From contig CAYXUU010000030.1 in assembly GCA_964468645.1 (NCBI GenBank), positions 11,600-75,599 on the forward strand: DNA of 64,000 nucleotides. Direction: 5' to 3'. The stretch comes from JAIOZK01 sp964468645 (lineage in GTDB: Bacteria; Bacteroidota; Bacteroidia; Bacteroidales; JAIOZK01). The notes beneath the pieces are model-generated. The model saw nothing but the letters and a program-made list of their open reading frames with translations, was not told the DNA's origin and ran no database searches. This document shows, piece after piece, positions 44,547-52,905 of the stretch (within the stretch, counting starts at the first letter, position 1; every line of letters starts with the position of its first letter). The position numbers were made by a program, and so were the translations under genes.

Positions 44547-46526
44547 TTATTTTCTGGGTAATGTGATCCTGAATGTTGTACCTGTGGGCCCGTGTTCTGG
44601 ATCGGCATTTGATTCAACTTTTATCTGCCCTTTATGCATTTTCACAATACCATAAACCAGGGGCAATCCCAGTCCTGTACCTTGCCCGATACCTTTGGTT
44701 GTGAAAAATGGGGTGAATACCTTCTCCATATCTTTTTTATTTATTCCACCTCCGGTATCGGAAATATTGATTTTTACTTCATCTTCAACGTCTTGTAATG
44801 ACACTGTAAGCAATCCTCCTCCAGGCATCGCTTCAACGGCATTCTTTTCAAGATTGGTCATCACCTGCATCATCTGGTCTGTGTCAATCATCGCGTGATG
44901 ATCAAGCATATTTGTATTGAAATTTATCTTGATGTCTTTATCACAGATAACCGAGTCAAGGCTTTTCTGGCAAAACTTAACGAGGTTGATTTCTGTTTTT
45001 CTTAGCTGATTCTTCCTGGCAAAATTCAATAAACCCCCGACAATTTTTTTACAACGTTTTGTTTGTTCTACGATCAATTCCAGGTCTTTTTTAATGGGAC
45101 TGTTTTCTGCAGTTTCTTCAAGCAAAATATTGGAGTACATTGTAATTACCCCCAGTGGATTATTAAGTTCATGGGCAATTCCAGCTGAAAGTTGCCCCAT
45201 CCCTGCCAGTTTCTCTGATTGCCGGAGTGCCTGACGGGTGGAAGCCAGCACCTCATTGGATTCATTAAGCTCTTCGATGGAATGATGAAGCTTTTCAATG
45301 GTATAGGGCAAGCACATTTCAATCTCGGCAAGCCCTTCCATTATTGCAACAGCATGTTCGGAACAGGTTTCATAACCGCAGGCTCCGCAGTTCAGATGGT
45401 CTTCAGCTTTGTATTTACCCATGGAATGAAGTACCTTTTCTATTTCGTCATCACCCGGGAGTGGAAGCCGACGATCATGTGGCTGAAATTCAGCCGAATA
45501 ATCCAGATCCTGAAATTCATCGAGATATTTATTCCAGGTTTCATTATCTCCATGATCAAGTTTCTGTTTTACATAATCACTGATTCGTAACCTTCCTGAA
45601 TATTTTTCTTCCTGCCTGGTCATTCCGGGACCCAGGATACAACCTTCACAACTTAACAGTTCCATATGATGATCCTTAAGATGGCCACATTCGAATTCCC
45701 TGATGGCTTCTTTAAAATTTTCCTTTCCCTCAGCAACAACAATATTACCTTCACAGATATCATCTGATTTATCAACAGTTTGCAATAATCCCCGACTGAC
45801 AGGGAAGATCGAGCCTTTTCCCGCAATGGGTGGATCGAATGCTGATGCTGAAACATCATTCGGATAAATGTTATATTCTTCAAAGAGTTTCCTGAGTTCC
45901 CGAAAGGTGATGGCTTCGTCTATCTCATCCGACTCAGCTTTCTTGGCTATACAGGGGCCTATAAAAACCACTTTAAGTTTTCTGCCATATTTCTTCCTGA
46001 TGATGCGGCCGGTTGCCACCATTGGAGAGGTAATAGGGGCAAGGTGTGATACAAGTTCGGGATGATATTGCTCGATGTAATAAACAATGGCCGGGCAATC
46101 ACTGGTGATCACTGGTTTTGTATTGCCGTTCTCAAACAGCTCATTGTATTTCTTTGCAACCATGTCGGCGCCAAAACCTACCTCAACAACAAATTCAAAT
46201 CCAAGTTTTCTGAGCATTCCAACAAGTATCCTGTAGTCATTTATTTCTACAAATTCTGCCGGGAAACTGGGTGCTATACATGCTGCAATACTGGTATTTG
46301 ATTCCAGTAACTCCGTCACCTGTCCGGTTGAATCGAGGAACATCTTGGCTCCCTGGCTGCAAACTTTAACACAATTCCCACATGCTATACATCTTTTATG
46401 TATAACTTCTGCCTGGCCATTATTGATCCTGATGGCTTTCACCGGACATTCCCTCACGCACGTATAGCACACCCGGCATTTGTCTTTTACCGTATAAACT
46501 AACTTATCTCTTGATCGTGTGCTCAT
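44547..46526 (-). CDS. Sensory [FeFe]-hydrogenase-domain histidine kinase
   Basis: A 659-residue protein. The N-terminus has two 4Fe-4S sites (Cys17/20/23/27 and Cys46/49/52/56). The [FeFe]-hydrogenase fold (about 75-340) keeps all four H-cluster cysteines: Cys144 (TSDCP), Cys192 (GPCIAKK), Cys293 and Cys296 (SCEGC). The proton-relay Cys that precedes the first ligand in catalytic enzymes is Asp143 here. A further 4Fe-4S site follows (Cys380, 383, 388, 405), then a coiled linker and HisKA with His452 (AGIAHELNNP) plus HATPase. No PAS or membrane segment is seen. By analogy to HydS-type sensory hydrogenases, whose relay Cys is also replaced, it probably senses H2 or redox state. It starts 10 nt after hydA. 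Confidence 0.9.
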   Translation of the reverse strand: MSTRSRDKLVYTVKDKCRVCYTCVRECPVKAIRINNGQAEVIHKRCIACGNCVKVCSQGAKMFLDSTGQVTELLESNTSIAACIAPSFPAEFVEINDYRILVGMLRKLGFEFVVEVGFGADMVAKKYNELFENGNTKPVITSDCPAIVYYIEQYHPELVSHLAPITSPMVATGRIIRKKYGRKLKVVFIGPCIAKKAESDEIDEAITFRELRKLFEEYNIYPNDVSASAFDPPIAGKGSIFPVSRGLLQTVDKSDDICEGNIVVAEGKENFKEAIREFECGHLKDHHMELLSCEGCILGPGMTRQEEKYSGRLRISDYVKQKLDHGDNETWNKYLDEFQDLDYSAEFQPHDRRLPLPGDDEIEKVLHSMGKYKAEDHLNCGACGYETCSEHAVAIMEGLAEIEMCLPYTIEKLHHSIEELNESNEVLASTRQALRQSEKLAGMGQLSAGIAHELNNPLGVITMYSNILLEETAENSPIKKDLELIVEQTKRCKKIVGGLLNFARKNQLRKTEINLVKFCQKSLDSVICDKDIKINFNTNMLDHHAMIDTDQMMQVMTNLEKNAVEAMPGGGLLTVSLQDVEDEVKINISDTGGGINKKDMEKVFTPFFTTKGIGQGTGLGLPLVYGIVKMHKGQIKVESNADPEHGPTGTTFRITLPRK

Positions 46527-46535
46527 CTCTTCTGT

Positions 46536-48272
46536 TTATTTCAATACTTCCCGCTTGTGGTAAGTCGTATGCAATAATTCATGGCTTTTGTGGCCAAGTG
46601 GTTTGCCCAGATAATTATCATACAGTTCTATCACTTCAGGGTTTTTATGTGAAACCTTGATGGTTTCCGTTTCGTCGATAGAATAAATGGCTTTCATTCT
46701 TCCAACCAGTGCTTCCGTATTGTATGTAATCGGCTGGCCTCCGCCACCGATACAACCACCCGGACAGGCCATTACTTCAATGAAGTGTAGGTCATCTCTT
46801 CCATTCCGGATCTCATCGAGAAGCTTACCGGCATTGGCAAGTCCATTCACAACCGCCACACCTAATTCAATACCATTAATATTGATCCTGGCCTCTTTTC
46901 TTCCAACCAGGCCCCTTACTTCAGTAATTTTAAAATTCTTAAGTTCTGTTCCAGTGATCTTATAATATGCAGTTCGTAATGCAGCTTCCATAACCCCACC
47001 TGAAACACCAAATAATTTGCCGGCAGAGCTTCTGATACCATGCGGGGAATCGGCGGTTTCAGGTTCAAGTTTGTTGATGTCAATCCCATAGCGTTTGATA
47101 AAATCACTCAATTCCCTTGTGGTCAATACAGCATCTACATCGGAAATACCATTTTGTGTCATCTCTTCACGCTGCGCTTCAAATTTTTTAGCCGAACATG
47201 GCATGATCGATACCACATAGAGATTATCAGTATCGATATTGTTTTGTTCGGTATAATAACTTTTCAGCACGGCACCCAGCATCTGCTGTGGCGACTTACA
47301 ACTTGAAAGATTGGGCAGGAAATCAGATCCAAACTCTTCTGCATATTTGATCCAGCCAGGACAGCATGAAGTGATCATTGGCAAAATCCCATTATTCTGT
47401 ATTCTGTGGATCAGTTCTGCAGATTCTTCCATAATGGTTAAATCGGCAGAGAATGTGGTATCAAAAATTCTGTCGAATCCCAGTTTTCTTAAAGTTGCAT
47501 TCAGTTTCCCATTGAAATCTGCTCCTGCCGGCATCCCGAATTCCTCCGCTATTGTTACTGATATTGCAGGTGCATATTGTACCACAACCTGCTTTTCAGG
47601 ATTAGCCAGGGCATCCTGGATCTCTGAAAAGTGATTCTTTTCATATAAGGCACCAGTAGGACAAACCATGATACATTGCCCGCAATTAACACAGCTGGAG
47701 GTATTTAATCCTGTATTGAATGCCGGGCCGATAAGTGTTTTACTGCCACGGTTAATAAAGTCAATCGCAGATACACCCATCACCTCTTCACAAACCTTGA
47801 CACAACGACCACATAAAATACATTTGGCCGGGTCTCTTACTATACTTGCACTTGAAAGATCAAGATGATGTTTGTTTTTTTGTCCACTGATCCGTCGTTC
47901 TGTAATATGATGTTCACGGGAAAGTCTTTGAAGATCACAATTACCATTCCTTATGCAATACAGACAATCATCAGGATGATTGGAAAGTAAAAGTTCCACG
48001 ATGGTTTTGCGCGATTCAACAACCCTGTCGGTGTGTGTATTGATCTTCATGCCTTCTTCAACAGGGTAGGAGCAGGCTGTGATTAACTTTCCAGTTTTTA
48101 CATTCTCCACAACACACATCCTGCAGGCTCCTGAAGGGAAAAAATCTTTCATATGGCAAAGTGTTGGTACCCTGATACCATTCCTTTCAAGGGCATTAAG
48201 CAATAATTCGCCCTTCTCGGCCAATATCTCTTTATTGTTAACTGTTATTGTCGTTTCCATAGCTACATTCAT
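46536..48272 (-). CDS. hydA: Catalytic [FeFe]-hydrogenase subunit HydA/HndD
   Basis: A 578-residue protein. The N-terminal 2Fe-2S domain has Cys39, 50, 53, 67. A His/Cys 4Fe-4S site has His99, Cys103, 106, 112. Two 4Fe-4S ferredoxin sites have Cys151/154/157/161 and Cys194/197/200/204. The H-cluster motifs are complete: TSCCPGW (Cys303 relay, Cys304), MPCSAKKFE (Cys359) and MACPGGCIGGGGQP (Cys503, Cys507). A C-terminal small-subunit-like tail is present. This is the active, M3-type subunit of the trimeric NAD(P)-linked hydrogenase, which with ferredoxin may bifurcate or confurcate electrons. It overlaps hydB by 1 nt (TAATG). A second Met, Met5, may be the real start. Confidence 0.95.
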   Translation of the reverse strand: MNVAMETTITVNNKEILAEKGELLLNALERNGIRVPTLCHMKDFFPSGACRMCVVENVKTGKLITACSYPVEEGMKINTHTDRVVESRKTIVELLLSNHPDDCLYCIRNGNCDLQRLSREHHITERRISGQKNKHHLDLSSASIVRDPAKCILCGRCVKVCEEVMGVSAIDFINRGSKTLIGPAFNTGLNTSSCVNCGQCIMVCPTGALYEKNHFSEIQDALANPEKQVVVQYAPAISVTIAEEFGMPAGADFNGKLNATLRKLGFDRIFDTTFSADLTIMEESAELIHRIQNNGILPMITSCCPGWIKYAEEFGSDFLPNLSSCKSPQQMLGAVLKSYYTEQNNIDTDNLYVVSIMPCSAKKFEAQREEMTQNGISDVDAVLTTRELSDFIKRYGIDINKLEPETADSPHGIRSSAGKLFGVSGGVMEAALRTAYYKITGTELKNFKITEVRGLVGRKEARININGIELGVAVVNGLANAGKLLDEIRNGRDDLHFIEVMACPGGCIGGGGQPITYNTEALVGRMKAIYSIDETETIKVSHKNPEVIELYDNYLGKPLGHKSHELLHTTYHKREVLK

Positions 48273-50185
48273 TAAGCATTAATAGAAATAGCATCAAATT
48301 TGCACACTTCAGCACATGTGCCACAACCAATACATTTATCGTCGACGATGAAATGTGGTGATTTTTTAGTGCCAATAATTGCATTGGTAGGGCATTTACG
48401 CGCGCAAATGGTGCAACCAGTACATGCATCCACATCAATCTTAAATGTTCTTAGTTGTGTACAGGCCCCGGCCGGGCATTTCCTTTCATATATATGACTC
48501 TCATACTCATCCCTGAACCACCTTAATGTACTGAGTACTGGATTGGGAGCAGATTGACCCAGCCCACATAAGGAAGTGTCTTTTATAACTTTGGCGAGTT
48601 TTTCGAGTTGCATGATCCCTTTGAATCTTTCAAGGGCATCCCAGCTCTCGCCGTTTTGTGGTTTTTGTGTAATGCTATCAAGTATCTCGAGCATTCTTCT
48701 GGTTCCTTCACGACAGGGAATACATTTACCGCAACTTTCTCGCTGGATAAAATCCATAAAGTATTTTGCCACATCAACCATACAGGTTTCTTCATCCATG
48801 ACCACAAGGCCACCTGAACCCATCATAGCCCCTACACCCAGCAACGAATCATAATCTACCTCAATATCCAGGTTTTCTTCTGTGATACAACCTCCAGATG
48901 GCCCACCGATTTGAACCGATTTAAATGCTTTGTTATCCCTTACACCCCCGGCAATATTGAATATGATGTCCCTTACCGTAGTGCCCATGGGTATTTCAAC
49001 CAGGCCTGTAAGGGCAACTTTGCCTGAAAGGGCAAATACTTTTGTCCCTTTGCTTGTTTCTGTTCCTATAGATGAAAACCATTCATATCCCTTTTCAATA
49101 ATTGAAGGAATGTTGGACAGGGTTTCAACATTGTTGATAATTGTAGGGCTGTTGAATAAACCCTTAACCGCAGGGAATGGTGGACGTGGACGTGGCATAC
49201 CCCTTTTGCCTTCAATGCTATGAATCAGGGCAGTCTCCTCGCCACAAACAAAAGCACCTGCTCCCATTTTAATTTTTATCTCAAAGTCGATCCCGGAATT
49301 ATAGATATTCTCACCAAGCAAACCATATTCCTCAGCCTGTTGCAGGGCTACTTTCAAACGTTCAATAGCCAGCGGGTATTCAGCCCGGATATAGACATAT
49401 GCTTTTGTAGCACCTATACCATATGCTGCAATAGCCATGCCTTCAATTAGTCTGTGAGGATCCCCTTCAATGACAGCCCTGTCCATAAATGCACCCGGAT
49501 CACCTTCATCAGCATTGCATACCAGGTATTTCTGATCGGCTTCTGTTTGCCTGGCAAATTTCCATTTTTTCCCTGTTGGGAAGCCACCGCCACCTCTGCC
49601 GCGCAAACCCGATTTTTCGATCATATCGCAAACTTCATCACCTTTATGGTTACACAAACAATTGATAAATGAACGGTATCCACCATTGATGATATATTCA
49701 TCAATACTAACAGGATCGATAATACCGCAGTTCTTAAGTACCAGTCGTTGCTGTGGTGCAAAAAATGGTAATTCATCAAGATAGGGCACATCCTCCCATG
49801 ACCGTTGATTATCGTTTTTGAATTGTCCCAGGATGTAAGAATGATCAATCTCCAGCTTAAAAATTTTATCCAGGATACCTTCCACATCATTAGCCATAAC
49901 ATGCTCAAAGCTCAGTCTGTTGTGACCAGGCAGCTTAACATCCATCAACGGTTCAGAGGAACATAATCCGATACATCCAACTTCAATGATATCAATTTTA
50001 ATCTGCTTTTCTTTTACATAGTCTTTTACAGCCTGTAATGTTTTTCCAGCCCCGGCACCCAGTCCGCATGTGCCTGCACCTACATAAATGGTCGTATGTT
50101 TGCTAACAGATCTATCGATTTGTTTAACAAGGTTTGCTGTTGATTCCACGGAGCAATTTCCCTTAAGTATATCCAATACTTCCAC
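48272..50185 (-). CDS. hydB: NuoF-like flavin subunit of trimeric hydrogenase (HydB/HndC)
   Basis: This 637-residue protein has an N-terminal thioredoxin-like 2Fe-2S domain. The FMN/NAD domain has SGLRGRGGGGFPTGKKW, NADEGDPGAFMDR and GAGAYVCGEET-like AGAFVCGEETAL. A 4Fe-4S site (ESCGKCIPCREGTRRM) follows, and a C-terminal pair of 4Fe-4S clusters (CTGCTICARKCP, CIGCGTCAEVC). It links NAD(P)H to the hydrogenase subunit. I chose GTG 50185 because GAGGAGGT (50198-50191 on the minus strand) lies 5 nt upstream; the ATG frame at 50224 would overlap hydC by 38 nt. It ends in TAATG, shared with hydA. Confidence 0.92.
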   Translation of the reverse strand: MEVLDILKGNCSVESTANLVKQIDRSVSKHTTIYVGAGTCGLGAGAGKTLQAVKDYVKEKQIKIDIIEVGCIGLCSSEPLMDVKLPGHNRLSFEHVMANDVEGILDKIFKLEIDHSYILGQFKNDNQRSWEDVPYLDELPFFAPQQRLVLKNCGIIDPVSIDEYIINGGYRSFINCLCNHKGDEVCDMIEKSGLRGRGGGGFPTGKKWKFARQTEADQKYLVCNADEGDPGAFMDRAVIEGDPHRLIEGMAIAAYGIGATKAYVYIRAEYPLAIERLKVALQQAEEYGLLGENIYNSGIDFEIKIKMGAGAFVCGEETALIHSIEGKRGMPRPRPPFPAVKGLFNSPTIINNVETLSNIPSIIEKGYEWFSSIGTETSKGTKVFALSGKVALTGLVEIPMGTTVRDIIFNIAGGVRDNKAFKSVQIGGPSGGCITEENLDIEVDYDSLLGVGAMMGSGGLVVMDEETCMVDVAKYFMDFIQRESCGKCIPCREGTRRMLEILDSITQKPQNGESWDALERFKGIMQLEKLAKVIKDTSLCGLGQSAPNPVLSTLRWFRDEYESHIYERKCPAGACTQLRTFKIDVDACTGCTICARKCPTNAIIGTKKSPHFIVDDKCIGCGTCAEVCKFDAISINA

Positions 50186-50186
50186 T

Positions 50187-50651
50187 TTATACCTCCTCTT
50201 CCCTGTATGAGTTAATAATTTCATTCACCGACTCTTCAGTAACTTTTGCATGAAAGATGCCGTTAACAGCAATTGCCGGTGCAAGCCCACAGGCACCAAT
50301 ACAAGCTACTACCTCTATGCTGAACATCCCATCACGGGTAGTTTGACCAGCTTTGATCTTTAACTCTTTCTGTATTGCTTCCAGAACGGTTGATGAACCC
50401 AGAACATGACATGCAGTACCCCTGCATACCTGTATATGATACCTGCCCTGAGGTTCAAACCTGAACTGATTGTAAAAGGTGGCAACACCATAAATCTTGC
50501 TTGTGGGCATGTTCAGGTACCGGCCAACTTTTACAATTGATTCTTCTGAAAGATATCCTTCGTTTGCCTGGATATCCTGCAGGATTGGAATTAAACTATC
50601 CGGACCGGTACCAGGGAAACTCTTCAATATTCCATCAACCTCTGTCTTCAT
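50187..50651 (-). CDS. hydC: NuoE-like 2Fe-2S subunit of trimeric hydrogenase (HydC/HndA)
   Basis: This 154-residue protein has the thioredoxin-like NuoE fold: an N-terminal helical part (LIPILQDIQANEGYLSEES), YGVATFYNQFRFEPQG, and the cluster cysteines in VCRGTACHVLG and VVACIGACGLAPA. It carries one 2Fe-2S cluster in the electron path of the trimeric hydrogenase. It is the first structural gene of the operon, 15 nt after the receiver protein gene, and is followed by hydB, whose ribosome site lies in its last codons. Confidence 0.92.
   Translation of the reverse strand: MKTEVDGILKSFPGTGPDSLIPILQDIQANEGYLSEESIVKVGRYLNMPTSKIYGVATFYNQFRFEPQGRYHIQVCRGTACHVLGSSTVLEAIQKELKIKAGQTTRDGMFSIEVVACIGACGLAPAIAVNGIFHAKVTEESVNEIINSYREEEV
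50191..50198 (-). promoter_or_regulatory. Ribosome binding site that decides the hydB start
   Basis: On the minus strand the sequence reads GAGGAGGT, a strong Shine-Dalgarno element, 5 nt before GTG 50185 and overlapping the last codons of hydC. Strong SD elements are not general in Bacteroidota, so it is notable here and favours GTG over the earlier ATG. Confidence 0.65.
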
Positions 50652-50666
50652 TGTTTTGTACTTCTG

Positions 50667-51179
50667 TTAAACCAGTTCTTTCTTCTCGAGTAAATTTGTG
50701 ATTACAGGTAGCAGACTGCTTGAATCGACAGGCTTTTTAAGAAAACCGTTTACTGGTACCCATATGTTTTCGCCCTGTTCGGACAGATAGTCGATACCGG
50801 CATTGCCACTGGACAATTCCTTAATTAATAGAACCTGAAGCTCTTTGTACTTTGGATCCTGACGGAATTCCCATGCCATTTGCTGAACACTGGGATTTGT
50901 TGTTGTCAGGATCTCAATTGAGGTTTGCATAATCACCGGCATATTTTTAAATTCCTCATCACCTTTGAATTCTTTTGCCAGTTCAAAGCCTTCAAAATGT
51001 GTGGTCATCATCACATCCAGGATGGCCAGATCGGGTTTTTCCTTTTTTGCTTTTTCAATAGCCTCAATTTTGTTAAAAGCAGTAACCACTTCATATCCTT
51101 CATGTTCAAGGATAGTTTGTAATACATTTATTACATCAATGTCATCATCTACGATTAAAACCTTTGATTTTGTTTCCAT
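50667..51179 (-). CDS. Atypical response regulator, first gene of hydrogenase operon
   Basis: This 170-residue receiver protein has the pocket IVDDDID and phospho-acceptor Asp55 in AILDVMM. Between beta-4 (VIMQTSIEIL) and the conserved Lys (GFLKKPVD) there is an insertion of about 45 residues (NPSVQQMAWEFRQDPKYKEL ... NIWVPVN). Receiver proteins with this insertion occur next to hydrogenase genes in anaerobes, as far as I recall. It has no output domain. I chose ATG 51179 over 51269 because the promoter at 51224-51254 lies between them. It leads the hydrogenase operon. Confidence 0.82.
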   Translation of the reverse strand: METKSKVLIVDDDIDVINVLQTILEHEGYEVVTAFNKIEAIEKAKKEKPDLAILDVMMTTHFEGFELAKEFKGDEEFKNMPVIMQTSIEILTTTNPSVQQMAWEFRQDPKYKELQVLLIKELSSGNAGIDYLSEQGENIWVPVNGFLKKPVDSSSLLPVITNLLEKKELV

Positions 51180-51223
51180 GATTTTTATTGTTAATTGTTT
51201 CATATTGTTAAATAATTCACAAG

Positions 51224-51254
51224 CAAAAGTAAACCCGGAAACAAAACCCGGCAA
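51224..51254 (-). promoter_or_regulatory. Promoter of hydrogenase operon
   Basis: On the minus strand TTG (51254-51252), 20 nt, then TACTTTTG (51231-51224) matches the Bacteroidota promoter pattern. Transcription would start near 51217, about 38 nt before ATG 51179. No operator could be assigned. Confidence 0.6.
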
Positions 51255-51269
51255 GAGTAATTCACACAA

Positions 51270-51594
51270 TACAGAAATCAGGTGTTTTCACCTGGTGATA
51301 TGTTTTAACTGATACTAAATCAGTTATTTATAACGACGATAACCAGAAGGGCCAACTATAATAAAATACACTCATTTCCGGAATGCTTGATTACCCTTGG
51401 TTTTGGAAGGATGGTAGTTTAATGTATTTTAAGAATTTTAGAAAAATATTTTTATTCGGGTATTTTCACCCTGTGTAAAAAGGTAATTTTACGAAACAGG
51501 GATTATTATTATGCGTCTTAAATTCGTGAATCTGTAGGTTATTTTGCCACGAATGCACGAATGATCATTGTTAAAATGTCATGATTTTTAAAGT
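51270..51594. other. Intergenic region upstream of hydrogenase operon
   Basis: This AT-rich gap between patB-like and hydrogenase operons holds no visible gene. It includes a half copy of the dispersed repeat (ttgccacgaatgcacgaat, about 51543-51561), preceded by the related word aaattcgtgaatctg near 51520. Confidence 0.5.
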
Positions 51595-52773
51595 TTAAAA
51601 TTCTTGTGCAATTCTTTCCATGGCTTCTTTGAGGATACTTCTTGGTGTTGGAATACATATTCTTTGAAAATCTTTACTGTTATCGCCAAATCTTATACCA
51701 TCTTCAAGGACTACATTTGCCTTGTGGTAAATTTTTTCATGAACTTCTTCTGGAGTAAGGCCATAATTTCTAAAATCAAGCCATGCAATATAGGTTCCTT
51801 CAGGTTTCCGGAACACTACTTCAGGCATTTCGTTTTTAAGGAATCCCTCGATGAAATCAAAACTGTCATCAATATATAATTTCAACTGCTCCAGCCATTC
51901 CTCACCATCATTATATGCAGCAATCAATGCACTGATGGTGAAAGGGGATGGGAGCGACATACCCATAAACTTTTGAAATTGTTCTTTTAATTCAGCATTT
52001 GTAATGATGATATTTGAACAATGCAGACCGGCAAGATTAAATGTTTTATTGATAGCTGTACAAACAATGATTTTGTCGTAGTCAGTCACTTTCGAAACAG
52101 GAATAAAAGTTTCCTGGCTACGGATAAGATCACCATGAATCTCATCGGAAACCAGAATTACATCATTTGCCTTACAAATTCCAGATATCCTCTTCAGTTC
52201 ATCCTGGTTCCATATCCGACCCACCGGATTATGTGGGCTACATAAAATCATCAGTTTATTTTCGGGAGGTTTTGCTTTGGTTTCCAGATCATCGAAATCT
52301 ATGGTATAATATCCGTAGTTATTTAATAATTCGTTGTTTATTACTTTCCTTCCATTGCGTTCAGTTATCCTGGTAAAAGGCGAATACACAGGACGCTGGA
52401 TGATAACTCCATCTCCAGGTGAAGTAAATGCTTTCACACAAATATCCAAGGCATGAACTGTTCCAGGGCTATAAATGATATCTTCAGAATTGATTTCCCA
52501 GTTTTGCCTTCTGATGAACCAGGACTGAATGGCCTCAAAATATTCGGTTGAGGCAGAATGAATGGTATATCCGAACATCCTTTGTTCAATCCTGTCTTTC
52601 AAAGCATCAATTACCGGTTTTGGAGCAGCAAAGTCCATATCAGCTACGAACATAGGTATGGTATCTTTATCAAATCTGTCAGTAATTCCAAATTTTTTCA
52701 GAACCTCTCCGGCATCCCATTTTACTGAATGTGTCCCCCGCCGATTGATAATTTCGTCAAAGTTGTATTGCAT
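51595..52773 (-). CDS. patB: PatB/MalY-family PLP C-S lyase (cystathionine beta-lyase type)
   Basis: This 392-residue PLP enzyme of fold type I carries MFVADMDFAAPKPVI and YSPGTVHALDICVKAF at the N-terminus, PHNPVGRIWNQDEL, SDEIHGDL, and the PLP lysine in AINKTFNLAGLHCSN (Lys243 from this start). The C-terminal domain has GTYIAWLDFR. This matches the MalY/PatB group, which cleaves cystathionine or cysteine C-S bonds; some members are regulators or aminotransferases. ATG 52773 (MQYNFDEI) is preferred to 52794 because it aligns with the usual family start. It stands alone between two signalling loci. Confidence 0.85.
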   Translation of the reverse strand: MQYNFDEIINRRGTHSVKWDAGEVLKKFGITDRFDKDTIPMFVADMDFAAPKPVIDALKDRIEQRMFGYTIHSASTEYFEAIQSWFIRRQNWEINSEDIIYSPGTVHALDICVKAFTSPGDGVIIQRPVYSPFTRITERNGRKVINNELLNNYGYYTIDFDDLETKAKPPENKLMILCSPHNPVGRIWNQDELKRISGICKANDVILVSDEIHGDLIRSQETFIPVSKVTDYDKIIVCTAINKTFNLAGLHCSNIIITNAELKEQFQKFMGMSLPSPFTISALIAAYNDGEEWLEQLKLYIDDSFDFIEGFLKNEMPEVVFRKPEGTYIAWLDFRNYGLTPEEVHEKIYHKANVVLEDGIRFGDNSKDFQRICIPTPRSILKEAMERIAQEF

Positions 52774-52863
52774 GTTAATTAATTTAAAGTGCAAAGTAAA
52801 GAAAATGAAAAATTATAATAACAAGGTAGATTGGGCGATTTTGAATTTATCTATTAACCATCA

Positions 52864-52903
52864 AAAATCGAACATCGAACATCGAAAACCGACAATCGAC
52901 AAT
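52864..52903. repeat. Short 'atcgaacatcga' direct repeat tract
   Basis: The tract repeats units of 7-9 nt (atcgaac, atcgaac, atcgaaa, accgac, aatcgac, aat) between the patB-like gene and the two-component pair. Similar tracts are frequent in Bacteroidota intergenic DNA; it is not a CRISPR because units are too short and unspaced. Confidence 0.5.
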
Positions 52904-52905
52904 TC

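Noticed and set aside
44547..46526. A second catalytic hydrogenase
   Set aside because: The proton-relay Cys is replaced by Asp and the chain ends in a histidine kinase, so a sensory role fits better.
52864..52903. Possible CRISPR remnant
   Set aside because: Units of 7-9 nt without spacers; no cas gene in the window.
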